Source of the DNA: JAHJFW01 sp038065635
GTDB taxonomy: Bacteria > Patescibacteriota > Patescibacteriia > 2-12-FULL-60-25
Assembly: GCA_038065635.1 (NCBI GenBank)
Contig: JBBTQP010000039.1
Location: 1-5,268, forward strand
Direction of reading: 5' to 3'
Length of the DNA stretch: 5,268 bases
The position numbers and the translations under genes are program-made. Each line of letters begins with the position of its first letter. The stretch's first letter is position 1. This document shows positions 1 to 4,865 of the stretch, piece by piece. The notes under the pieces were generated by a model. It ran no database searches. It had not been told where the DNA came from and was given only the letters and a program-made list of their open reading frames with translations.

Positions 1-72
1 GAGGTTACTCCAAAAAATATCAGACTGAGAAAGGTTTTGCTGAAGGAATTTGAAAGAAAGCGCGTGTCTTAA
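1..72 (+). CDS. typA: C-terminal end of TypA/BipA-like translational GTPase (partial)
   Basis: Only the last 23 codons and a TAA stop are present, because the gene enters from the left edge. The tail reads EVTPKNIRLRKVLLKEFERK followed by RVS. The 'EVTPK-x-IR-x-RK' signature followed by a basic 'L..ERKR' end is characteristic of the extreme C-terminus of TypA/BipA, a ribosome-binding GTPase of the EF-G superfamily involved in ribosome assembly and stress or low-temperature growth. The C-terminal domain of that family contacts the ribosome. The reading frame stays open from base 1. Identification rests on this short motif alone. Other translational GTPases (EF-G, LepA) end differently, so TypA is the best call. 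A perfect hairpin begins at the first base after the stop. Confidence 0.75.
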   Translation, partial: EVTPKNIRLRKVLLKEFERKRVS

Positions 73-101
73 CATATTCCGACGTCGGACGTCGGAATAT
101 G
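73..101. repeat. Perfect 13-bp inverted repeat directly after the typA stop
   Basis: The arms CATATTCCGACGT and ACGTCGGAATATG (73-85 and 89-101) are perfectly complementary with a 3-base CGG loop. Inside, GACGTCG is repeated head to tail (81-87 and 88-94). The hairpin starts at the base after the upstream stop codon. It has no T-run on either side, so it is not a classical intrinsic terminator. It may act as an RNA 3'-end stabiliser, a U-tract-less terminator, or a DNA operator about 20 bp upstream of the next -35 element. Confidence 0.7.
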
Positions 102-121
102 AGATGATGAGACAATGGTAC

Positions 122-150
122 TTGACAAAATCTCAATTTTGTGCTATATT
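122..150 (+). promoter_or_regulatory. Sigma70-type promoter with extended -10 for the 58-aa membrane protein
   Basis: A perfect -35 TTGACA (122-127) and a -10 TATATT (145-150) are separated by 17 bp, and TGC immediately precedes the -10 (142-144), giving an extended -10. Transcription should start near 157, leaving a leader of about 68 nt before the ATG at 225. The promoter is near consensus, so strong basal transcription is expected, which makes the structured leader downstream more significant. Confidence 0.8.
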
Positions 151-168
151 AAATTTGAGTAAATGAAG

Positions 169-218
169 CTCTTTTCCCCTGAAATGTCGATAAACAGCGG
201 CTTTTTGGGGGAAGGGAG
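169..218 (+). promoter_or_regulatory. Predicted SD-sequestering stem-loop in the 5' leader
   Basis: CTCTTTTCCCC (169-179) can pair over 11 contiguous positions with GGGGAAGGGAG (208-218), using nine Watson-Crick pairs and two G-T (G-U in RNA) wobbles. The 3' arm contains the purine-rich SD (AGGGAG, 213-218) lying 6 nt before the start codon at 225. The loop is 28 nt (180-207). In the folded state the ribosome-binding site would be fully masked. The complementarity is read directly from the sequence. Its regulatory role is inference, and it does not match a riboswitch class I recognise. Confidence 0.55.
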
Positions 219-224
219 ATTCGG

Positions 225-401
225 ATGAAATCAGCGATTAATCTGCTCATTACGTTGGGCGCTCTGGTGCTTGCCATCTACGGCATGTATCACGGTGCCC
301 TCTGGGTCGGCCGCAAGGCAGACCAGGGGTTGGACAAGGCCATCGAAGCGACGGAGGACCCAAGACCGTTCCTCCGCTTCATGAAGCGAATCGGCGGCTA
401 A
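225..401 (+). CDS. Small single-pass membrane protein, function unknown (58 aa)
   Basis: The frame encodes 58 residues starting MKSAINLLITLGALVLAIYG and ending RFMKRIGG before TAA. Residues about 6-28 form one strongly hydrophobic segment, fitting a transmembrane helix or uncleaved signal anchor. I see no convincing signal-peptidase site. The C-terminal half (from about 30) is hydrophilic with scattered Arg/Lys residues, including the terminal RFMKR, so the positive-inside rule favours a cytoplasmic tail. The start is supported by AGGGAG six bases upstream. The gene is a complete monocistronic unit with a near-consensus promoter (122-150), a leader able to hide its SD, and an intrinsic terminator (429-472), which argues strongly that it is real despite its size. 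I do not recognise a family. The gene looks richer in GC than nrdJ by eye. Confidence 0.75.
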   Translation: MKSAINLLITLGALVLAIYGMYHGALWVGRKADQGLDKAIEATEDPRPFLRFMKRIGG

Positions 402-428
402 CCCCTCCGATCGTCCACACCCACACTC

Positions 429-472
429 GACCCCCGCTGTTCCGCAAGGAACTCCGGGGGTCTTGCTTTTTT
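429..472 (+). terminator. Strong intrinsic terminator of the 58-aa gene
   Basis: An 8-bp GC-rich stem GACCCCCG / CGGGGGTC (429-436 with 455-462) is continued, after a CT/TC internal mismatch, by an inner stem GTTCC / GGAAC closed by a GCAA (GNRA) tetraloop. It is followed by TTGC and a run of six T (467-472). All elements of a Rho-independent terminator are present. It lies 27 bases after the stop of the 58-aa gene and insulates it from the exonuclease gene downstream. Confidence 0.9.
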
Positions 473-484
473 ATAAGAAAGGTA

Positions 485-583
485 TGTCATCCTGAGGTAA
501 TCCGAAGGATCTTCAATTTTATATTCTCGACAGCGGCTCCATGTTGAAGATTCCTCGTCGCTCCGACTTCTCTCGGAGAGACA
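485..583. repeat. Degenerate intergenic inverted-repeat element (TGTCATCCTGAG type)
   Basis: The left unit (485-516) starts TGTCATCCTGAG and ends GAAGGATCTTCAA. The right unit (544-583) is its divergent inverted counterpart, starting TTGAAGATTCCTCG and ending GGAGAGACA. The terminal TGTC, the internal CGA(A)GGA and the ATCTTCAA end are shared, separated by a 27-bp AT-rich spacer. This pattern matches a widespread class of dispersed bacterial palindromic intergenic repeats, often discussed as REP-like and possibly mobilised by IS200-like tyrosine transposases (established for REP/RAYT systems, inference here). The right unit is diverged, so this looks like an old insertion. Apparent reading frames across it are translation artefacts. 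The rest of 473-632 holds only a small 5-bp hairpin (586-598) and no gene. Confidence 0.7.
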
Positions 584-632
584 GTGTGCTACCAGCACTC
601 CTGACAAGGATTTTCCATGCAATTTGATCACT

Positions 633-661
633 TTGGCAAACACAAAATCTCGTGCTACATT
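633..661 (+). promoter_or_regulatory. Promoter of the exonuclease gene, giving a very short leader
   Basis: A -35-like TTGGCA (633-638), a 17-bp spacer and a -10 TACATT (656-661) preceded by TGC (653-655, extended -10) predict transcription from about 668. That is only some 15 nt before the ATG at 683. The arrangement closely mirrors the promoter at 122-150, including the TGCTA(T/C)ATT block. Confidence 0.6.
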
Positions 662-682
662 TTCACCCTACACTAAACACCT

Positions 683-1264
683 ATGCGAACCGAAGTCGTG
701 CTCGACATTGAAACAAAAAACACATTCCAAGACATCGGTTCGTATAACGCCTCGCTACTTTCGATCTCTGTGATCGGTTGTTATTTTTACGAGACGGACA
801 CGTTCGAAACCTTTTTTGAAGAAGACCTGCCGAAGCTCTGGCCGCGGCTCGAACGGAGCGACCGAATTATCGGCTTCAATCTTTTCGGTTTTGATTATCC
901 GTGTATGCAAACTTACTACACGGGTGATCTGATGAAACTCCCGACTATTGATATTCTAAAAGAGATTGAGAAGCGAATCGGGTTTCGAGTTAAACTGGAC
1001 ATCGTCGCGCAAGCAACTATCGGCACGGGAAAAAGCGGACATGGACTTCAGGCCGTTGAGTTCTGGAAAAAAGGACAATTGGAAGAATTAAAAAGCTATT
1101 GCCTCCAAGACGTACGCGTAACTAGAGACGTTTACGAATACGCGCTGGATAAACAAGAAATATTTTACTTTGATAGGATGGGACAAAAGCAGGGGATTCC
1201 TATGCCGATAATTCCTCCGGAGCCGGAAAAAAAGCCGATTATTAACTTAAGTCTTGGTTTATGA
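683..1264 (+). CDS. DEDDy-type 3'-5' exonuclease domain protein (RNase H-like fold)
   Basis: The 193-residue protein appears to be a stand-alone 3'-5' exonuclease of the DEDD/RNase H-like superfamily, which hydrolyses DNA or RNA ends with two divalent metal ions. Exo I is VVLDIET with D8 and E10. Exo II is RIIGFNLFGFDYP with N66 and D71. Exo III is SYCLQDVRVTRDVYEY with Y139 and D143, the Y-x3-D spacing that defines the DEDDy subgroup. All four acidic ligands and the tyrosine are present, so it should be active. Around residues 82-125 a 'PTIDILKEIEKRIG...KLDIVAQATIG' segment resembles the insert of predicted ribonuclease H-like (YprB-type or PolB-exonuclease-like) proteins. A Pro/Glu/Lys-rich tail follows (about 172-193). 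No polymerase or helicase domain is attached. The start at 683 keeps beta-strand 1 intact. No SD precedes it, consistent with the very short leader. It ends at TGA, 242 bases before nrdJ, which has its own promoter. The substrate cannot be told from sequence. Confidence 0.8.
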   Translation: MRTEVVLDIETKNTFQDIGSYNASLLSISVIGCYFYETDTFETFFEEDLPKLWPRLERSDRIIGFNLFGFDYPCMQTYYTGDLMKLPTIDILKEIEKRIGFRVKLDIVAQATIGTGKSGHGLQAVEFWKKGQLEELKSYCLQDVRVTRDVYEYALDKQEIFYFDRMGQKQGIPMPIIPPEPEKKPIINLSLGL

Positions 1265-1288
1265 ACGTTATCCACATTTGAACCTGCG

Positions 1289-1306
1289 ACCACTATATCT
1301 TGTGGT
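1289..1306. promoter_or_regulatory. NrdR box 1
   Basis: ACCACTATATCTTGTGGT is an 18-bp near-palindrome closely matching the NrdR-box pattern (acaCTATATa/cTTGTGt). NrdR is the zinc-ribbon/ATP-cone repressor of bacterial RNR genes. The box sits just upstream of the nrdJ -10 hexamer and shares its last T with it, so binding would compete with RNA polymerase. The flanking GCGACCAC (1286-1293) recurs exactly 32 bp downstream at box 2. Confidence 0.88.
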
Positions 1307-1311
1307 ATAAT
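1303..1311 (+). promoter_or_regulatory. Extended -10 element of the nrdJ promoter
   Basis: A perfect TATAAT (1306-1311) is preceded by TGG (1303-1305), giving an extended -10. No good -35 lies at 16-18 bp. TTGAAC at 1278-1283 is too far (22 bp), so the promoter probably relies on the extended -10 or an activator. Transcription should start near 1318, between the two NrdR boxes' centres and at the edge of box 2. Confidence 0.7.
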
Positions 1312-1317
1312 ATGTTT

Positions 1318-1341
1318 GCGACCACAAGATGTAGTGGTCGC
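1318..1341. promoter_or_regulatory. NrdR box 2 with extended palindrome
   Basis: The core ACCACAAGATGTAGTGGT (1321-1338) is the inverse complement of box 1 with a single mismatch. The centre-to-centre distance to box 1 is 32 bp, about three helical turns, the spacing known for paired NrdR boxes. The palindrome extends to GCGACCAC / GTGGTCGC (1318-1325 and 1334-1341), eight perfect base pairs. It therefore could also fold as a hairpin at the 5' end of the nrdJ mRNA. Its right edge overlaps the next leader hairpin, so the two RNA structures would compete. Confidence 0.85.
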
Positions 1342-1463
1342 ACGGTCCAAAAACCGTGCCGACACACACTCTCGTTCGTCATCTCACGATACGAACAGGA
1401 GTAAAACCTCCCAATTATGGGAGAACACGCGCTTTGATGACTTTTTAAGTCGTCAAAAAAAAT
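1337..1463 (+). ncRNA. Structured nrdJ 5' leader, candidate cis-regulatory RNA
   Basis: Four successive hairpins can be read directly. (1) GCACGGT/ACCGTGC, 1340-1346 with 1353-1359, extendable by GTC/GAC past a bulge. (2) GTTCGT/ACGAAC, 1374-1379 with 1391-1396, continued past one bulged C by ATC/GAT with a TCAC loop. (3) CTCCC/GGGAG, 1408-1412 with 1419-1423, for which GGAG at 1398-1401 is an alternative partner of the C-rich arm. (4) An 11-bp stem 1433-1443 with 1447-1457 (one G-U, TTT loop) followed by an A-rich tract. No B12 box typical of cobalamin riboswitches is visible. From memory, a metagenome-derived 'nrdJ' candidate RNA motif upstream of such genes has been described. I cannot confirm that this leader belongs to it. 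The segment 1464-1494 looks unstructured and leads into the SD. Confidence 0.5.
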
Positions 1464-1494
1464 AAAAATTCATTCACTCAAACCCGTTCATATG

Positions 1495-1501
1495 AAGGAG
1501 G
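1495..1501 (+). promoter_or_regulatory. Ribosome-binding site that fixes the nrdJ start
   Basis: AAGGAGG is a perfect anti-16S match ending 5 nt before ATG at 1507. The in-frame ATG at 1492 lies directly in front of this SD and has no purine-rich sequence upstream of itself (preceded by CCCGTTCAT), so 1507 is the likely start. Confidence 0.85.
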
Positions 1502-1506
1502 CGGCT

Positions 1507-4500
1507 ATGTTAGTGCAATCAAAAGCGAAAGAAGAAGCTGAAGCCGTATGGAATTACGTGACTTCCGTAAAATCCATCCGAAGAAGAGATGGAACGATTG
1601 ATGATTTCAAACTGGAAAAAATCCAACGGTCTTTGAACGCGGCTTTTGCGGCTGCAGGAATGACGCCTGAAAGCAACAACTTCGCAGAACGACGGGTTTT
1701 GAAACACGTGCTGACGCGGCTGATACAAAAATTCGACGGACACACAATGCCGAGCACGGATGTACTCCGAGAACTTATCGGAGTGACGCTTATCGACAAC
1801 AATCTCACGCACGTCGCCAAGCGATATTTGGCGTATAGAACATCAACGATCAAGATTTCGGAAGAGCCCGTTTACGGAAAAGGGATTAAAGTCGGCAGAA
1901 TGTACACCAAGGAAGGCGTACATCCTTACGATGAATTGGAATGGGAAACGCGAGACGCTGTCATCACGAACGAGAAAAACGAGACTGTTTTTGAACAAAA
2001 GAACATCGAAGTACCGAAAACATACAGCCAGTCCGCCACCAACATAATCGCATCCAAATATTTCCGAGGACGAATCGGAACGCCGGAACGTGAGGAATCC
2101 GTCCGTGAAATGATCGACCGCGTGGCGAAAACGATCGCCACATGGGGAAGACACGGCGGTTATTTTATTTCGGAAACCGACGCTTCGGTTTTTGAATCAG
2201 AGCTGACTTCAATACTCGTAAATCAACGCGCCGCTTTCAACAGTCCGGTCTGGTTCAACGTAGGAATTCAAAAGTCACCGCAATGCTCCGCGTGTTTCAT
2301 CAACTCTGTTCACGACGACATGCGCTCAATCTTGGGATTGGCTATGACAGAGGGAATGCTGTTCAAATACGGATCAGGCGCCGGATCAAACCTCTCCTCC
2401 CTCCGCTCATCTAAAGAAAAACTAGGGAGTTCGTCGGGATATTCTTCAGGCCCGGTTTCATTCATGCGCGGCTATGATGCTTTCGCTGGCGTAATAAAAA
2501 GCGGTGGAAAGACGAGACGCGCCGCGAAAATGGTCATCCTCGATATCGATCACCCTGACATTCTCGAATTCACGTGGTGTAAAGCGAAAGAGGAAAAGAA
2601 GGCCCACGCGCTCATCGATGCCGGTTATGACGGTGCCTATACTGGCGAGGCATACGGCTCCATCTCATTTCAAAACGCGAACAACTCCGTGCGAGTGACG
2701 GATGAATTCATGAATGCTGTAGAGCAGGACAAAGAGTTTCAAACGAAATACATCACAAACGGCGAACCTTGCGAAACATTCAAGGCAAAGGAAATAATGC
2801 GGCAAATCTCGGACGCCGCGTGGCAATGCGGAGATCCTGGAATCCAATACGACACGACGATCAACGACTGGCACACATGTCCCGACACGGATCGAATCTA
2901 CGCATCAAATCCATGTTCGGAGTACATGTTCTTAAACGACTCCGCGTGCAATCTGGCATCCGTAAACCTAATGAAGTGCCGGATGCCGAATGGAGAATTC
3001 GACGTGAAGCAATTCGAACATTGCTGCAGAATCATGATCACGGCGCAGGAAATTCTGGTCGGTTTTTCCTCATACCCGAATCCCGCGATAGAGGAGACCT
3101 CGTATAACTACCGCCCTCTCGGTCTTGGTTACGCAAATTTGGGATCGCTTCTCATGAGCATGGGCCTTCCATACGATTCCGTAGATGGGAGAAATTTCGC
3201 CGCCGCAATAACGTCCGTAATGTCAGGTACGGCGTATGACCAATCCTCGAAGATCGCGGAAAAACTAGGGACGTTTCAAGGATACGCGGCCAATCGTGAT
3301 TCCATGCTTCGTGTTATCAAAAAACACCGCGATGCGGCAAGTCAGATTAAATCACAAGGAGTCACGGATGAACTGCTCGCGCGCGCTTCGTCCGCATGGG
3401 ACGAAGCTTTGGAGCATGGAGAAAAATACGGATTCCGCAACGCTCAAATTTCAGTTTTGGCGCCAACCGGAACAATCGCGTTTTTGATGGACTGTGACAC
3501 GACAGGGATTGAACCTGATATTGCACTTGTAAAATACAAGTGGTTGGTTGGCGGTGGAATGATGAAAATCGTAAATCAAACCGTGCCGAACACGTTACAC
3601 AAGCTCGGTTACTCTGAGACGGAATGCCGTGAGATTCTCGAACATGTAGACGCGCAAGATACGATCGAAGGCGCGCCTCATCTCAAACCCGAACATTTGG
3701 CGATATTTGATTGCGCGTTCAAGCCGGCAAAAGGAACGCGATCGATTCAATATATGGGCCATTTGAGAATGATGAGTGCGGTACAGCCGTTCATTTCAGG
3801 CGCCATCTCCAAAACCGTAAACATGCCGAGCAACGCGACCGTGGAAGATATTATGAGCGTGTATATCGAGGGCTGGAAATTAGGATTGAAAGCCGTTGCG
3901 ATATACCGTGATGGCTGCAAAAGATCTCAACCTCTGACTATGACTAAGAAAGCGGTTAACGAAAAAGAAGAAAAAAAGGAGACGCCAGTGGTTGTAGTTG
4001 CCGCAAAGACAGACGGTCCGCGACGTCGAAGACTTCCGGATGAAAGAAAATCACTCACGCACAAATTTCAAATCGGAGCGCATGAGGGATACATCACGGT
4101 TGGTCTATACGATGACGGAACTCCTGGAGAAGTTTTCATCAGCATGAACAAAGAGGGGAGTACGCTTTCCGGACTCATGGACGCGTTCGCGACTTCAGTA
4201 TCAGTCGGACTTCAATATGGAGTTCCGCTTAAAATCCTTGTAAACAAATTCTCTCACGTCCGCTTCGAGCCATCCGGCTTCACCACGAATCCGAACATCC
4301 GAGTTGCGAAATCCATCATCGACTACATCTTCCGATGGATGGGAATGAAGTTCCTGCCGGTGGAAGAGCACGCGAACCTCGGTCTGAACATGAACCCGAC
4401 ACCTGAAGTTACTGATGACGCAACGGCTACGGAGCAGGCAAAGCGCGATTTCGCGGATCAACCGCAACAGGGATCGCTTTTGGGACAGCCATCCAAAAAT

Positions 4501-4638
4501 CTGGACATGCTTAAACTTCAAGCGACTTTCAACAACCAATCCGACGCTCCGGCATGCGACACTTGTGGAAGCATGATGGTACGAAACGGCGCCTGCTATA
4601 AGTGCTTAAACTGCGGGACTGTTGCAGGATGCTCCTGA
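1507..4638 (+). CDS. nrdJ: Adenosylcobalamin-dependent (class II) ribonucleoside-diphosphate reductase
   Basis: NrdJ reduces ribonucleotides to deoxyribonucleotides in the cytoplasm, using adenosylcobalamin to form a cysteine thiyl radical. It is oxygen-indifferent and needs no radical-generating partner subunit. From the chosen start it has 1043 residues, typical of the long NrdJ type. Residues about 21-115 form an ATP-cone (SIRRRDGTIDDF...), the allosteric activity site for ATP/dATP. The barrel spans roughly 165-805 and includes the NSPVWFNVG motif, QCSACF (C260, C263) and NPCSE, with N468, catalytic C470 and E472. ACNLAS follows with C481 exactly 11 residues after C470, so C263 and C481 fit the reducing disulfide pair. 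APTGTI starts at 652 and GIEP follows. A Lys/Glu-rich linker (about 812-843) precedes a TSCPD domain (about 845-950). The tail holds a cysteine-rich zinc ribbon and swinging-arm cysteines at 1017, 1020, 1030, 1033, 1036 and 1042, ending in GCS. All expected residues are present, and there is no intein or frameshift. Two NrdR boxes and a structured leader precede it. A shorter alternative to the 1492 start is preferred because the latter lies before the SD. Confidence 0.96.
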   Translation: MLVQSKAKEEAEAVWNYVTSVKSIRRRDGTIDDFKLEKIQRSLNAAFAAAGMTPESNNFAERRVLKHVLTRLIQKFDGHTMPSTDVLRELIGVTLIDNNLTHVAKRYLAYRTSTIKISEEPVYGKGIKVGRMYTKEGVHPYDELEWETRDAVITNEKNETVFEQKNIEVPKTYSQSATNIIASKYFRGRIGTPEREESVREMIDRVAKTIATWGRHGGYFISETDASVFESELTSILVNQRAAFNSPVWFNVGIQKSPQCSACFINSVHDDMRSILGLAMTEGMLFKYGSGAGSNLSSLRSSKEKLGSSSGYSSGPVSFMRGYDAFAGVIKSGGKTRRAAKMVILDIDHPDILEFTWCKAKEEKKAHALIDAGYDGAYTGEAYGSISFQNANNSVRVTDEFMNAVEQDKEFQTKYITNGEPCETFKAKEIMRQISDAAWQCGDPGIQYDTTINDWHTCPDTDRIYASNPCSEYMFLNDSACNLASVNLMKCRMPNGEFDVKQFEHCCRIMITAQEILVGFSSYPNPAIEETSYNYRPLGLGYANLGSLLMSMGLPYDSVDGRNFAAAITSVMSGTAYDQSSKIAEKLGTFQGYAANRDSMLRVIKKHRDAASQIKSQGVTDELLARASSAWDEALEHGEKYGFRNAQISVLAPTGTIAFLMDCDTTGIEPDIALVKYKWLVGGGMMKIVNQTVPNTLHKLGYSETECREILEHVDAQDTIEGAPHLKPEHLAIFDCAFKPAKGTRSIQYMGHLRMMSAVQPFISGAISKTVNMPSNATVEDIMSVYIEGWKLGLKAVAIYRDGCKRSQPLTMTKKAVNEKEEKKETPVVVVAAKTDGPRRRRLPDERKSLTHKFQIGAHEGYITVGLYDDGTPGEVFISMNKEGSTLSGLMDAFATSVSVGLQYGVPLKILVNKFSHVRFEPSGFTTNPNIRVAKSIIDYIFRWMGMKFLPVEEHANLGLNMNPTPEVTDDATATEQAKRDFADQPQQGSLLGQPSKNLDMLKLQATFNNQSDAPACDTCGSMMVRNGACYKCLNCGTVAGCS

Positions 4639-4641
4639 ACT

Positions 4642-4787
4642 GTCATTGCGTAGCCAATATACAAAAAGGCGTGGCGATCTTGTCCTATCCGTCATTGCGA
4701 GGAGCCAGCAGGCGACGTGGCAATCTCATAAAAGAAAAAGTATTACTCCTATTAGATTGCCGCGTCGTTGCTACTCCTCGCAATGAC
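4642..4787. repeat. Cluster of three GTCATTGCG-type intergenic palindromic repeats
   Basis: Unit A (4642-4681, direct, degenerate) starts GTCATTGCG and ends GTGGCGATCTT. Unit B (4691-4727, direct) starts GTCATTGCGAGGAG and ends CGACGTGGCAATCTC. Unit C (4754-4787) is inverted, from AGATTGCCGCGTCG to CTCCTCGCAATGAC. Units B and C share a perfect 14-bp outer stem and a longer imperfect one, so an RNA across them folds into a long hairpin. This matches a dispersed intergenic repeat type seen in many bacterial genomes (REP-like). The cluster begins 3 bases after the nrdJ stop and fills the space between convergent genes. There is no T-run, so it is not an obvious terminator. Small reading frames across it are artefacts. 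Confidence 0.85.
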
Positions 4788-4815
4788 GAAATAGTATTTG
4801 AAATTATCCTCGTAT

Positions 4816-4842
4816 GAAAATCCCGACAACGAGGTTGTCGGG
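4816..4842 (-). terminator. Probable intrinsic terminator of the minus-strand gene
   Basis: A perfect 9-bp stem CCCGACAAC / GTTGTCGGG with a 3-base loop (4822-4842) is followed, on the minus strand, by ATTTTC. The U-tract is short, so termination may be moderate. It lies about 24 bases beyond the stop of the convergent gene at 4866-5192. Read on the plus strand the hairpin has no T-run, so for nrdJ it could at most stall or protect the 3' end. Confidence 0.65.
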
Positions 4843-4865
4843 GAGGGTGAGGCGGAGAAACGCCG

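Noticed and set aside
398..643. 81-aa minus-strand reading frame
   Set aside because: It runs across the terminator and the TGTCATCCTGAG-type repeat, has no SD or coding character, and is the usual artefact of translating this repeat.
1165..1365. 66-aa minus-strand reading frame
   Set aside because: It lies antisense to the exonuclease 3' end and crosses the NrdR boxes. There is no ribosome site or promoter.
1417..1448. Leader peptides ATG-GGA-GAA-CAC-GCG-CTT-TGA and the overlapping ATG-ACT-TTT-TAA
   Set aside because: The nearest SD-like AGGAG is 15 nt from the first ATG, the peptides are tiny, and the codons carry no evident regulatory residue run. Chance is more likely.
1433..1463. Intrinsic terminator or attenuator upstream of nrdJ
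   Set aside because: The 11-bp hairpin is followed by A residues, not T, on the plus strand. On the minus strand the T-run precedes the hairpin, so neither direction gives a terminator.
1318..1494. Classical cobalamin riboswitch
   Set aside because: Expected because NrdJ uses adenosylcobalamin, but no GCCACTG-like B12 box or matching conserved core was found, and the visible hairpins do not form the typical multi-helix junction.
1507..4638. Intein or frameshift in nrdJ, or UGA recoding
   Set aside because: The protein reads without interruption through all catalytic motifs and ends at TGA right after the expected Cys-Ser terminus, so no intein, frameshift or recoded UGA is needed.
4642..4787. 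CRISPR array
   Set aside because: The repeats differ in orientation and sequence, spacing is irregular, and there are only three copies. They fit dispersed palindromic repeats instead.
4602..4817. 71-aa plus-strand reading frame
   Set aside because: It overlaps the nrdJ C-terminus out of frame and then translates the GTCATTGCG repeats (PSLRGAS..., ATPRNDE), a familiar spurious product.
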